This document shows positions 34,559 through 42,583 of a stretch of 64,000 bases of DNA, in pieces. Numbering within the stretch: the first letter of the stretch is position 1; each line of letters opens with the position of its first letter. The stretch is from contig NZ_JAHVIT010000001.1 of the NCBI RefSeq assembly GCF_019801605.1, positions 1,674,001 to 1,738,000 of the forward strand, written 5' to 3'. Source of the DNA: Maritimibacter alkaliphilus (GTDB lineage Bacteria > Pseudomonadota > Alphaproteobacteria > Rhodobacterales > Rhodobacteraceae). Position numbers and translations under genes: made by a program. The notes under the pieces are model-generated. The model saw nothing but the letters and a program-made list of their open reading frames with translations. It was not told the DNA's origin and did no database searches.

Positions 34559-34884
34559 ACAAGACCGAATTCGTCATTGCCCTAGCGATCATCCTCTTCG
34601 TGGCCTTCTGCTTCGGGTGGTTCGCCTATTGGCTGATCCACCGCTTCACCCGGGTGTCCAAGTCGGACATGGGGGAGCTGGAGAAGATGGCGCAGGAGCT
34701 GCACGAGGCGGAAGAGACGCGCGATCAGGCGATCACCTACCTGCAGCAGCGCGAGGCCGAGCTGACCAACCAGCTGAGCCAGACCGAGGCCGAACTTGCC
34801 GCCGCCATGGACGGCCTGCGCGAGGCCCGGCACGAGGCCGAGGAACTGCGCAGCTACATCGACAAGCACCACGCCGCCCAGTGA
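34555..34884 (+). CDS. Small membrane-anchored coiled-coil protein
   Basis: A 109-residue protein with one N-terminal transmembrane helix (about 6-29, FVIALAIILFVAFCFGWFAYW) followed by a long helical, charged segment (about 35-105), for example LEKMAQELHEAEETRDQAI and LREARHEAEELRSYI, with heptad spacing typical of a coiled coil. The start overlaps the stop of the OmpA-family gene by 4 bp, so the two are translated together and probably act together in the envelope (inference). I do not recognise a named family. A strong terminator follows about 140 bp downstream. Confidence 0.82.
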   Translation: MNKTEFVIALAIILFVAFCFGWFAYWLIHRFTRVSKSDMGELEKMAQELHEAEETRDQAITYLQQREAELTNQLSQTEAELAAAMDGLREARHEAEELRSYIDKHHAAQ

Positions 34885-35021
34885 GCTGGCCAGTGATCTG
34901 GTAGGCGATTGATCCGGTCGAAGCCTGATCGGGCCCCGTCGATCTGGAGCAGTGGCTTGGCTCCCAAAGGCGGCCCGGTCATCTGGCGCCGCCCTGATCC
35001 ACAGAGAGACCAAGACGAGAG

Positions 35022-35044
35022 CGGCCCCGCGGGGCCGTTTTTTT
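35022..35044 (+). terminator. Intrinsic terminator after the coiled-coil gene
   Basis: A 7-bp stem CGGCCCC (35022-35028) / GGGGCCG (35031-35037) is followed by seven Ts. Confidence 0.9.
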
Positions 35045-35169
35045 CGCGTGCGGGCCGCATCTGAGACACGCCGCGGCCTGCGGGTTTGAGCCGCGCGGGA
35101 GGCACTTGGAGATCAGCGGGGCATCAAGGGACACGACTGCACGTGGAAGGAGCGCCCCTCGCCCCCGGC

Positions 35170-35223
35170 GCTGCCCGGAATTTTCAAAAATTCCGGACCG
35201 TTTTCTTCGAAGAAAACGGGCAG
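35170..35223. repeat. Paired AT-rich palindromes in a GC outer stem, copy 2
   Basis: The outer arms CTGCCCG (35171-35177) and CGGGCAG (35217-35223) enclose CCGGAATTTT-ca-AAAATTCCGG (35175-35196) and a 22-bp perfect palindrome centred on TTCGAA (35198-35219). It lies just beyond the moaE stop codon. Confidence 0.85.
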
Positions 35224-35235
35224 AACGTCACCCGC

Positions 35236-35679
35236 TCACCAGCGGTCGAGGTCAGCCTCGTCCTGCGCCTTGGCGGCGACCCAATCCGCGCCCTCGGTCG
35301 TGATTTCCTTCTTCCAGAAGGGCGCACGGGATTTCAGGTAGTCCATCAGGTAATCCGCCGCCTCGAAGGCCGCACGGCGGTGCGGGGCGGCGGTGGCCAC
35401 CATCATGATCTGCGCCCCCGGCGCGAGCGCCCCGTAGCGGTGGATCACCAGCACGTCCGACAGCGCCCAGCGGTCCATCGCCTGCGCGGCGAAGTCGGTC
35501 AGCGCCTTCTCGGTCATGCCGGGGTAGTGCTCGATCTCCATGGCGGTCAGACCGCCGCCCGGCAGGTCGCGCACCACGCCGGTGAAGCTGACCACGCCGC
35601 CGGCCCCCTCCGCGCCCGCGGAGAAACGGTTCAGCTCGGCACCGGCATCGAAGGCCTCGGCCTGCACGCGGATATCCAT
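35236..35679 (-). CDS. moaE: Molybdopterin synthase large subunit MoaE
   Basis: The catalytic subunit of molybdopterin synthase, which transfers sulfur from MoaD thiocarboxylate to precursor Z. The product has 147 residues. Family motifs are GGVVSFTGVVRD, the middle LEIEHYPGM-type segment (AMEIEHYPGMTEKAL), VLVIHRYGALAPGA, APHRRAAFEAADYLMDYLKSRAPFWKKE (containing the conserved catalytic Lys residues), and a C-terminal ADW. It starts 4 bp after moaD, so the two subunits are made together. Confidence 0.96.
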   Translation of the reverse strand: MDIRVQAEAFDAGAELNRFSAGAEGAGGVVSFTGVVRDLPGGGLTAMEIEHYPGMTEKALTDFAAQAMDRWALSDVLVIHRYGALAPGAQIMMVATAAPHRRAAFEAADYLMDYLKSRAPFWKKEITTEGADWVAAKAQDEADLDRW

Positions 35680-35683
35680 GGGC

Positions 35684-35929
35684 TCAGCCCCCGGTCATTG
35701 GCGGGAAGAAGGCCACCTCGCGCACACCGGAGAGCGGCGCGTCGAACTCGGAGAGTTCCTGGTCGAGGGCCACCCGCAGGGCCGACAGATCGGCGAAGGC
35801 CGCCGCGTAGCCCGCATCCCGGGCGCTGAGTTCGGCCACGAGATCGCGCACCGTCGCGGCCCCGGTCTCGACCCGCTCGCGCGGGACGCCGATCCGCTCG
35901 CGCAACCAGGCGAAGTAGAGGATGTCCAT
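35684..35929 (-). CDS. moaD: Molybdopterin synthase sulfur carrier subunit MoaD
   Basis: A ubiquitin-fold sulfur carrier of 81 residues. The N-terminus MDILYFAWLRERIG and the C-terminal VAFFPPMTGG with the diglycine at 80-81 are typical; the last Gly is thiocarboxylated during molybdopterin synthesis. It lies 2 bp after pgsA and 4 bp before moaE, so pgsA-moaD-moaE form one tight operon. Confidence 0.94.
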   Translation of the reverse strand: MDILYFAWLRERIGVPRERVETGAATVRDLVAELSARDAGYAAAFADLSALRVALDQELSEFDAPLSGVREVAFFPPMTGG

Positions 35930-35931
35930 GC

Positions 35932-36528
35932 TCAGCCCTCCAGGTAGGGTTTGGCCTTGGCGAAGTAATCCCAGCCGGTGATCGCGGTCAGTGCCGCCGC
36001 AACCCAGATCAGGATGCCGCCGCCCACCGCCGTCAACTCGTTCGGCGCATCGGCCCAGATCGAGCCGGTCCGCTCGGTCAGCGCCCAGAAGGCCCCGTTG
36101 GCCAGCAGCAGCGCGATGGCGACCATCTGGCTTGCCGTCTTCCACTTCGCCAGCGGCGTGACCTTCAGCACGCCCGCCACGTCGCCGAGGTATTCCCGCA
36201 GGCCCGAGACGAAGACCTCGCGGAAGAGGATCACCGCCGCGGGCAGGATGATCCAGGGCGCGATCGGCGAATAGCGCGCCAGCACCATCAGCGCGACCAC
36301 GACCATCGCCTTGTCGGCGATCGGATCCAGCATGGTGCCGAGCTTGCTGACCTGCTTCCACTTGCGCGCAAGATGCCCGTCGAACCAGTCCGTGGCCGAG
36401 GCGGCCCCGAAGACCACCAGGGCGATGATATCCGCAGCCGGGCGGGGCACCGCCAGGTAGATGATGGCGATGGCCGGCGCCGCGATCAGGCGCAGGATGG
36501 TGAGGATATTGGGAACGGTCAGGGTCAT
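35932..36528 (-). CDS. pgsA: CDP-diacylglycerol-glycerol-3-phosphate 3-phosphatidyltransferase PgsA
   Basis: An inner-membrane enzyme making phosphatidylglycerophosphate, the precursor of phosphatidylglycerol. The product has 198 residues with about four to six hydrophobic helices. The CDP-alcohol phosphatidyltransferase motif is complete: D50-G-x2-A-R55-x8-G64-x3-D68-x3-D72, preceded by Asp47. The N-terminus MTLTVPNILTILRLIAAP is typical. It is the first gene of the pgsA-moaD-moaE run, 176 bp downstream of uvrC on the same strand. Confidence 0.96.
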   Translation of the reverse strand: MTLTVPNILTILRLIAAPAIAIIYLAVPRPAADIIALVVFGAASATDWFDGHLARKWKQVSKLGTMLDPIADKAMVVVALMVLARYSPIAPWIILPAAVILFREVFVSGLREYLGDVAGVLKVTPLAKWKTASQMVAIALLLANGAFWALTERTGSIWADAPNELTAVGGGILIWVAAALTAITGWDYFAKAKPYLEG

Positions 36529-36616
36529 GAGGACTATCTAGGGCTTTCGGGGCGGGTTGGAAAGCGGGGTTGATGCGGGAGCATCACGGAGGGGGGCGCC
36601 TGCGGGGATAATGGGA

Positions 36617-36663
36617 CCGGGGGCCAGCCCCCGGACCCCAGGGATACTTGGGAACAGTGGATG
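36617..36663 (+). repeat. Intergenic mosaic repeat between uvrC and pgsA
   Basis: The hairpin CCGGGGGC-ca-GCCCCCGG (36617-36634) is followed by a tail at 36640-36663 containing GGGATACTTGGGAACAG, which matches 5133-5156 at 20 of 24 positions. It fills most of the uvrC-pgsA gap. Confidence 0.78.
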
Positions 36664-36704
36664 ACAGGGCGCGCGGAGAGACAGAAATGGGGTCTGGGCG
36701 GGGG

Positions 36705-38606
36705 TCAGCCGGTGCCGTGGAAGTGATCGTAGATGGTTTCCGCCAGCGTGTCCGAGATGCCGTCCACGGCCTTGAGATCGGCGAGGTTGGCGCGGGTGAC
36801 CGCCTTGGCGGAGCCGAAATGCGCCAGCAGGGCGCGCTTGCGGGTGGCGCCGACGCCGGGGACCTCGTCCAACGGATTGGCGAGTTGCGACTTGGCGCGC
36901 TTGGCCCGGTGGGTGCCGATGGCGAAACGGTGCGCCTCGTCCCGCAGGCGCTGGATGAAGTAGAGGACCGGATCGTTCATCTGCAGCGCGAAGGGGCGCG
37001 TGCCGGGGCGGTGGAATTCCTCCTTGCCGTGGTCCCGGTCGACGCCCTTGGCCACGCCGACCATGGGGATGTCAGGCAGGCCCAGCTGGTCGAGGATTTC
37101 CTGCACCGCTGAGACCTGCCCTGCCCCGCCGTCGATCAGCAGCAGGTCGGGCCATGTGCCCTTGCTGCGGTCGGGATCATCCTTCAGCAGGCGCGAGAGG
37201 CGGCGCGTCAGCACCTCCTTCATCATGCCGAAGTCATCGCCGGGCGTCAGGTCGTCGCCCCGGATGTTGAACTTGCGGTACTGGTTCTTCATCAGCCCCT
37301 CGGGGCCGGCCACGATCATCGCCCCCACGGCATTGGTGCCCTGGATGTGGGAGTTGTCGTAGACCTCGATCCGCTCCGGCGGGGCGTCGAGGGAGAAGGC
37401 CTCGGCCACGCCGCGCAGGAGTTTCGCCTGCGTCGCGCTTTCGGCCATCCGGCGGGCGAGGCTTTCGCGGGCGTTGCGGGCGGCGCTTTCAACCAGTTCC
37501 GCCTTCTCGCCCCGTTGCGGCACCGAAAGCTCGACCTTGCGGCCCGCCTTTTCCGAGAGCGCCTCGGCCAGCAGATCGCTGTCCTCCACCGGGTGGGACA
37601 GCAGGATCAGTCGCGGCGGCTCCTTGCCGTCGTAGAACTGGCCGAGGAAGGCCTGCAGCACCTCCGCCGCCTCGATGTCGGGGCCGACGCGGGGGTAGAA
37701 ATCGCGGTTGCCCCAGTTCTGGTTCGCCCGGATGAAGAAGACCTGCACGCAGGCCTGCCCGCCCTCCATGTGGAGCGCCACCACGTCGGCCTCGGTCGTG
37801 GCACGCGGGTTGATGCCCTGCGCCGACTGGACCTGCGTCAGCGCGCGGATACGGTCGCGCAGCGCGGCGGCGCGTTCGAACTCCATCGCCTCGGAGGCCT
37901 CGGCCATCTGGGTGGCCAGTTCCTCCTGCACCTTGGTCGAGCGGCCCGAGAGGAAGCGTTCCGCGTCGCGCACGGTAGCGGCATACTCCTCCTGCGAGAT
38001 CAGCCCGACGCAGGGGCCGGAACAGCGCTTGATCTGGTAGAGCAGGCAGGGCCGCGTCCGCGAGGAGAACATGCTGTCGGAGCAGTTGCGCAGCAGGAAG
38101 ACCTTCTGCAGCTGGTTCAGCGTCCGGTTCACCGCATCGGCCGAGGCGAAGGGCCCGTAATAGGCCCCCTTCTCCTTCTTCGCGCCGCGGTGCTTGCGGA
38201 TCTGGGGGAAATCCGTCTCCTTCGAGACGAGGATATTGGGGAAGGTTTTGTCGTCGCGCAGCAGCACGTTGTAGTGCGGCTTGAGCTGCTTGATGAGGTT
38301 CTGCTCCAGCAGCAGGGCCTCGGTCTCGGTCCGCGTCGTGAGAAACATCATCGAGGCGGTCTGGCGGATCATCCGCGCGATCCGGCCGGAGTGCCCCGAG
38401 GGCCGCGCGTAGTTCGAGACCCGCGCCTTCAGGTTGCGCGCCTTGCCGACGTAGAGCACGCGGCTCTCCGCATCCAGCATCCGGTAGACCCCGGGCGAGC
38501 TGTCGAGCGTCCGGAGGTAGGACTGGATCAGCGCGTGGCCGGTGAGTCGCGCCTCGGGCGCCTCATCGGTCCGGTCCGCGGGGATATCGGAGTTACCTTG
38601 GGTCAT
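36705..38606 (-). CDS. uvrC: Excinuclease ABC subunit UvrC
   Basis: The nuclease subunit of nucleotide excision repair, cutting on both sides of a lesion. The product has 633 residues. The N-terminal GIY-YIG nuclease reads [31 protein letters not shown] (key Tyr and Arg present). A Cys-containing region [18 protein letters not shown] follows, then a UVR motif ([24 protein letters not shown] in part). The RNase H-like second nuclease has [13 protein letters not shown] and [13 protein letters not shown], and C-terminal helix-hairpin-helix repeats include [21 protein letters not shown] 38606 fits the family. Confidence 0.97.
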   Translation of the reverse strand: MTQGNSDIPADRTDEAPEARLTGHALIQSYLRTLDSSPGVYRMLDAESRVLYVGKARNLKARVSNYARPSGHSGRIARMIRQTASMMFLTTRTETEALLLEQNLIKQLKPHYNVLLRDDKTFPNILVSKETDFPQIRKHRGAKKEKGAYYGPFASADAVNRTLNQLQKVFLLRNCSDSMFSSRTRPCLLYQIKRCSGPCVGLISQEEYAATVRDAERFLSGRSTKVQEELATQMAEASEAMEFERAAALRDRIRALTQVQSAQGINPRATTEADVVALHMEGGQACVQVFFIRANQNWGNRDFYPRVGPDIEAAEVLQAFLGQFYDGKEPPRLILLSHPVEDSDLLAEALSEKAGRKVELSVPQRGEKAELVESAARNARESLARRMAESATQAKLLRGVAEAFSLDAPPERIEVYDNSHIQGTNAVGAMIVAGPEGLMKNQYRKFNIRGDDLTPGDDFGMMKEVLTRRLSRLLKDDPDRSKGTWPDLLLIDGGAGQVSAVQEILDQLGLPDIPMVGVAKGVDRDHGKEEFHRPGTRPFALQMNDPVLYFIQRLRDEAHRFAIGTHRAKRAKSQLANPLDEVPGVGATRKRALLAHFGSAKAVTRANLADLKAVDGISDTLAETIYDHFHGTG

Positions 38607-38916
38607 GACTCAGCTGGCTGTGATTCCCGCCCGTGTCTGCAAATTCGGCGCGTCCAAAGCAAGGCAGAACAAATCCACGGATCTTGTGGATAAGTCTGAA
38701 GACAACTTTCCTGGACGTGCGAAATTCCCTTGAAACATTGGCGGTTCCTTATTTTGCGATCTTTTTAGGCAACTTTATAACCATCTGATTTCAATGGAAA
38801 CTTTTTTGGCCATACGGCAAGGGACTGAATTTATTGAAGTTTTAGTGACACCTTGGTAACGGCCCCGTGACCGGTGTACAACTTCCGCAGGGTCGCCTGA
38901 AAATGCCTGCTTGATC
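38607..38916. other. AT-richer gap upstream of uvrC
   Basis: This 310-bp gap between the SDR gene and uvrC (both -) is clearly AT-richer than its surroundings, mainly at 38700-38870. It contains a dyad ATCCAC-N7-GTGGAT (38673-38691), which includes TGTGGATAA, a perfect DnaA-box-type word, about 70 bp before uvrC. It should hold the uvrC promoter. No gene or RNA is recognised. Confidence 0.6.
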
Positions 38917-39696
38917 TCAGTCGAAACCGGTGATGTCGGGCGTCTTCCAGGCGAGGTGCTGGCCGCCGTCGGTGCACAGCAATTGCCCCGTAACGCCCGG
39001 TGCGTCGAGGAAATATCCGAGCGCCCCGGTGATGTCGGAGGGATTCGATCCGCGGCTGAGAATCGTGTTCGCCCTCTGCTGGGCATAGCTCTCGTCGCTC
39101 TGGCCGGCGGCTTGCAACGTCGGGCCCGGGCCGATGGCATTCACCCTTATGCGGGGCGCCAGCCCCATGGCGGCGGTCTGGGTGAAGGCCCAGAGCCCCA
39201 TCTTGGCGATCGTGTAGCTGGTGAACTCGGGCGTCAGCTTGCGCACCCGCTGGTCCAGCATGTTCACCACGAGGCCCCGGGCGACCGGCTCGCCGCGTTC
39301 GTCGCTGACGGGATCGGGACATTGCGCGGCAAAGGCCTGCGTCAGCAGCACCGGCGCGCGCAGGTTGCTGTCGATGTTGCGGGCCCAGCCCTGCCCCGTC
39401 ACCTTGCCGATGCGGTCGTATTCGAAGAGCGAGGCGTTGTTCACCAGCACCGTCAGCGGGCCGTCCAGCCCCTCGACGGCACGCGGCACCAGCGCCTCGA
39501 CCGCCTCCAGCTCCAGCAGGTCGGCCTGCAGGGGGACGGCCTTGCGGCCCATGGCGCGGATCTCGGCGGCCAGCTCCTCGGCGGCCTCCTCCGACCCGGC
39601 ATAGTGGATCGCCACGTCGAACCCGCGCCCCGCCAGATGCAGGGCCATCGCCCGCCCGAGCCGTTTGGCCCCTCCGGTCACCAGAGCCTTCGTCAT
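38917..39696 (-). CDS. Short-chain dehydrogenase, pteridine reductase/FolM-like
   Basis: A 259-residue SDR. The cofactor loop reads ALVTGGAKRLGRAMALHL, and the A-K-R-L-G-R variant and the following IHYAGSEEAAEELA closely resemble pteridine reductases (PTR1, FolM). NNASLFEYD is the structural NNA motif; catalytic Tyr and Lys lie in SYTIAKMGLWAF. VNAIGPGPTLQA and LCTDGGQHLAW are usual late motifs. It likely reduces dihydropterin or dihydrofolate compounds (inference). It is the last gene of a run of four tightly spaced - strand genes that begins with the S49 peptidase. Confidence 0.88.
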   Translation of the reverse strand: MTKALVTGGAKRLGRAMALHLAGRGFDVAIHYAGSEEAAEELAAEIRAMGRKAVPLQADLLELEAVEALVPRAVEGLDGPLTVLVNNASLFEYDRIGKVTGQGWARNIDSNLRAPVLLTQAFAAQCPDPVSDERGEPVARGLVVNMLDQRVRKLTPEFTSYTIAKMGLWAFTQTAAMGLAPRIRVNAIGPGPTLQAAGQSDESYAQQRANTILSRGSNPSDITGALGYFLDAPGVTGQLLCTDGGQHLAWKTPDITGFD

Positions 39697-39716
39697 TCGG
39701 TTTTCCCTCGCCTCGT

Positions 39717-40664
39717 TCAGAACAGGATGAGGCTAACGTAGACCAGATAGAGCGCGGTCAACACCACACCCCACAACCGGGTGATATCGACCTTCATCAG
39801 CGCGAAGGGCACCAGCAGCAGCGAGGCCCCCAGCATGACCCAGAGGTCGAAGCTGCGCATGCTGTCTTCCACGGGGATGTTGCCCACCATGGCACCGATG
39901 CCCATGATCCCCAGCAGGTTGAACATGTTCGAGCCGATGACGTTGCCCATGGCCACGTCGGCCTGCCTGCGCAGCGCGGCCATGACGGTGGTCGCCAGTT
40001 CCGGCAGCGAGGTGCCCACGGCCACCAGCGTCAGGCCGATCACCGTCTCGCTGATGCCGAAGCTGCGCGCGATGATCGAGGCATTGTCCACCAGAAGGTT
40101 CGCCCCTAGCGGCAGCCCGATCAGCCCCGCCACGAGGAAAACGGCGATCTTCCAGCCCTTCATGCCCGGGTCGGCCCCTTCGAGGTCCTCCTCGTCGACC
40201 GCCGCTTCGGAGGCGGCGCGCGCCTTGCGGCCGGCGATATACTGGTCGACCAGCGTGGCGATCAGCGCCAGCAGCATCACCAGCCCGTGCCAGAAGACCA
40301 GCTCCCCGGTCAGGCAGAAGCCGATGAAGACCACTGTCGCGGCCAGCATCATGTAATAGCTGCGCCGGGTGTCGAAATGGCTGCTGTGCATCGTGGCCAG
40401 CATCGCGGGCACCCCCAGCACCAGCAGGATATTCGCCGTGTTGGAGCCCACGACGTTGCCGAGCGCAAGGCCCGGCTTGCCATGGATGACGGCGTCGATC
40501 ACCACCAGAAGCTCGGGCGCGGAGGTGCCGAAGGCAACGACGGTCAGCGAGACGATCAGCGCGGGTATCCCCAGCCGCAGGGCGAGGTTCACCGCGCCCT
40601 TGACCAGGGCGTCACCGGCAAACACCAGCAGGGCCAGTCCGACCCCACAGAGAATCCAAGGCAT
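39717..40664 (-). CDS. Calcium/sodium antiporter (CaCA family)
   Basis: An inner-membrane exchanger of 315 residues resembling E. coli YrbG. It has about ten hydrophobic helices in two inverted halves. The alpha-repeat motifs are duplicated: GTSAPE at 46-51 with GNVVGSN at 69-75, and GTSLPE at 217-222 with GNVIGSN at 240-246. A charged cytoplasmic loop (about 143-170) links the halves. The gene lies 8 bp after the zinc-ribbon gene and 20 bp before the SDR gene, within the same operon. Confidence 0.93.
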   Translation of the reverse strand: MPWILCGVGLALLVFAGDALVKGAVNLALRLGIPALIVSLTVVAFGTSAPELLVVIDAVIHGKPGLALGNVVGSNTANILLVLGVPAMLATMHSSHFDTRRSYYMMLAATVVFIGFCLTGELVFWHGLVMLLALIATLVDQYIAGRKARAASEAAVDEEDLEGADPGMKGWKIAVFLVAGLIGLPLGANLLVDNASIIARSFGISETVIGLTLVAVGTSLPELATTVMAALRRQADVAMGNVIGSNMFNLLGIMGIGAMVGNIPVEDSMRSFDLWVMLGASLLLVPFALMKVDITRLWGVVLTALYLVYVSLILF

Positions 40665-40672
40665 GTCAGCCC

Positions 40673-40855
40673 CTATTTCTGGCCGCAGTTGCAGGGGCCC
40701 TTACCGATCCGGTAGGCCCCGCAGCGCGGACATTTCTTCGTGGAAAGCCTCGCCTGCCGCCCCTTGCCCGGGCCGATCCCGGGAAAGCGCAGCTTGCCGA
40801 ACATGGCCATGACACCCATGGCGACGAGAAAGAGGACAACAACCTTGAGGATCAT
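40673..40855 (-). CDS. Small membrane protein with a C-terminal zinc ribbon
   Basis: Only 60 residues. An N-terminal hydrophobic helix (about 2-18, LKVVVLFLVAMGVMAMF) is followed by a basic Gly-rich linker and a short zinc-ribbon-like end with Cys42-x2-Cys45 and Cys55-x-Cys57. It starts 3 bp after the S49 peptidase gene and stops 8 bp before the exchanger gene, so co-expression is certain. Its position directly after a membrane protease suggests an accessory or substrate role, but this is only inference. I recognise no named family. Confidence 0.82.
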   Translation of the reverse strand: MILKVVVLFLVAMGVMAMFGKLRFPGIGPGKGRQARLSTKKCPRCGAYRIGKGPCNCGQK

Positions 40856-40858
40856 GGC

Positions 40859-41656
40859 TCAGAGACCGAAGCGCGCGTAGGCCGCGCGTTCCTCGATGCC
40901 CATGATCGCATCCCCCAGCACCGAGGCGCCGATGCGCCGCAGCCACGATTTCTTCACCCCGTAGCTGCGGAAGCGGACCTTGTCGCCAAAGCGCTCCTTC
41001 AGCACCGGCACCATGTGCCCGATGCCGTCGATCAGCCCCAGTTCCCGCGCGCGGGAGCCGAGCCAGACCTCGCCGGTGAAGAGGTCCTTGTCCTGCTTCA
41101 GCTTGGGCCCGCGCCGTTCGGTCACCTGCGCGATGAAATTGCCGTGGATCTGCTCCAGCAGGCGCTGCAGCTTCTCGACATCCTCGGGGTTCTCGGGGCG
41201 GAACGGGTCCAGCATGGATTTCGACTGGCCGGCGGTATAGACGCGCCGCTCCACGCCCTGACGGGCCAGCAGCACATGGGCGCCGAAGCCCGCGGAAATC
41301 ACCCCGATGGAGCCCACGATGGAGGAGCTGTCGGCATAGATCTCATCCGCCGAGGTGGCGAGCCAATAGCCGCCCGAGGCGGCGACATCCTCGACGAAGG
41401 CGATGACGGGCACCTCCTTCTCCTGCGCGAGGCGCCGGATGCGGGCCGCGATCAGCGCGCTTTGCACCGGCGAACCGCCGGGCGAGGAGATGGCCAGCGC
41501 CACGGCTTTCGGCTTGCCGCGCCGGAAGGCCTTTTCGATGACGGGCGCGAGGCCCGCGTCGTTCAGTCCGCCCCGCGGCCCGTCGGCAATGAGGCCCGAC
41601 AGGCGCACCACGGCGACCGTGGGACGATCCTTGAGAAAGGGAATCCAGCTTTTCAT
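40859..41656 (-). CDS. S49 family signal peptide peptidase (SppA/SohB-like)
   Basis: A Ser-Lys protease of 265 residues, short-form SppA. The nucleophile Ser94 is in VAASGGYWLATSADEIYA, and the Lys146 in TAGQSKSMLDPF is 52 residues later, the same spacing as in B. subtilis SppA. SSIVGSIGVIS and LFTGEVWLGSRARELGLIDGIG are other family hallmarks. There is no clear N-terminal transmembrane helix in this frame, so it may be soluble or membrane-associated; a longer frame to 41746 exists but looks unlike the family. It heads the operon with the zinc-ribbon, exchanger and SDR genes. Confidence 0.93.
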   Translation of the reverse strand: MKSWIPFLKDRPTVAVVRLSGLIADGPRGGLNDAGLAPVIEKAFRRGKPKAVALAISSPGGSPVQSALIAARIRRLAQEKEVPVIAFVEDVAASGGYWLATSADEIYADSSSIVGSIGVISAGFGAHVLLARQGVERRVYTAGQSKSMLDPFRPENPEDVEKLQRLLEQIHGNFIAQVTERRGPKLKQDKDLFTGEVWLGSRARELGLIDGIGHMVPVLKERFGDKVRFRSYGVKKSWLRRIGASVLGDAIMGIEERAAYARFGL

Positions 41657-41777
41657 GCCTCTCGAAATAGAGAGCGCACCCGGAGCAAACAAGGGGACGG
41701 CAGAGACGGGGCGGCGAAAAACGCAAACCTGTCCCCGCCCGGCCATTTTCCTGCGGCCAATGCCTGTCCGGGGGGCA

Positions 41778-41809
41778 GCGGGGCCGACGTTCGGCCCCGC
41801 CCCTTTTTC
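41778..41809 (+). terminator. Intrinsic terminator in + orientation without a + gene
   Basis: A 9-bp stem GCGGGGCCG (41778-41786) / CGGCCCCGC (41792-41800) is followed by CCCTTTTTC on the + strand only. Both neighbouring genes are on the - strand. Confidence 0.7.
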
Positions 41810-41821
41810 AGCGCCTCTGCG

Positions 41822-42583
41822 TCACGAGCGCAGCCGCCAGCCGGTGCGGAAGATCCAGCCGATCACGCCCAGTGCCAGCGCCGTGAAGCCACAGATCGCC
41901 AGCAGCGACAGCCCCACCGGCACGTCCGCCGTGCCGAAGAAGGACCAGCGGAAGCCCGAGATCAGGTAGACCACCGGGTTGAACAGGGTGATCTTCTGCC
42001 AGATCTCCGGCAGCATCGAGAGCGAGTAGAACGAGCCCCCAAGGAAGATCAGCGGCATCACGATCAGCATCGGGATCAGCTGCAACTGCTCGAAGGACTT
42101 CGCCCAGATGCCGATGATGAACCCGAAGAGAGAGAAGCTGATCCCCGTCAGCAGCAGGAAGGCCACCATCGCCAGCGGATGCGCGATCGAGATATCGACG
42201 AAGAGCGTCGAGGTCCCGAGGATCACCACCCCGATGAAGAGCGCCTTCGTCGCCGCCGCGCCCACGTAGCCCGCCACCACCTCGAGGAAGTTCACCGGCG
42301 CGGTCAGCACCTCGTAGAACGTCCCCGTGAAGCGCGGGAAGTAGATCGCGAAGGCCGCGTTGTTCAGCGCCTGCTGGATCACCGCCAGCATGATCAGGCC
42401 CGGCACGATGAAGGCGCCGTAGCTGACGCCCTCCACGCTTTCGATCCGGCTGCCGATGGCCGTGCCGAAGACCACGAAGTAGAGCGAGGTGGAGATCACC
42501 GGCGAGAGGAAGCTCTGCAGGATGGTGCGGAAGAAACGCGCCATCTCGTAGCGGTAGATGGCGCCGATTGCATGGAGGTTCAT
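41822..42583 (-). CDS. ABC-2 type transporter permease
   Basis: A 253-residue inner-membrane permease of the ABC-2 export type. About six hydrophobic helices are seen. Family features include [52 protein letters not shown], and [22 protein letters not shown] followed by [13 protein letters not shown]. This form (PF01061) exports drugs, lipids or polysaccharides; the substrate is not readable. The start overlaps the stop of the ATPase gene by 4 bp. The longer frame to 42991 is the shadow of the ATPase gene. Confidence 0.93.
   Translation of the reverse strand: MNLHAIGAIYRYEMARFFRTILQSFLSPVISTSLYFVVFGTAIGSRIESVEGVSYGAFIVPGLIMLAVIQQALNNAAFAIYFPRFTGTFYEVLTAPVNFLEVVAGYVGAAATKALFIGVVILGTSTLFVDISIAHPLAMVAFLLLTGISFSLFGFIIGIWAKSFEQLQLIPMLIVMPLIFLGGSFYSLSMLPEIWQKITLFNPVVYLISGFRWSFFGTADVPVGLSLLAICGFTALALGVIGWIFRTGWRLRS

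Larger units (their letters stand above)
34885..35235. other. 351-bp gap with terminator and palindromes
   Basis: The gap holds a degenerate run of TGATC(T/C)GG-like words (34890-34995), a strong + terminator (35022-35044) and an AT-palindrome pair (35170-35223). No gene is evident. Confidence 0.7.

Noticed and set aside
38685-38693. Replication origin
   Set aside because: A single DnaA-box word with no cluster of boxes and no origin-linked genes.
38607-38700. LexA (SOS) box before uvrC or recN
   Set aside because: The best match before uvrC is GTTC-N7-CTTT with two mismatches; none is seen before recN.
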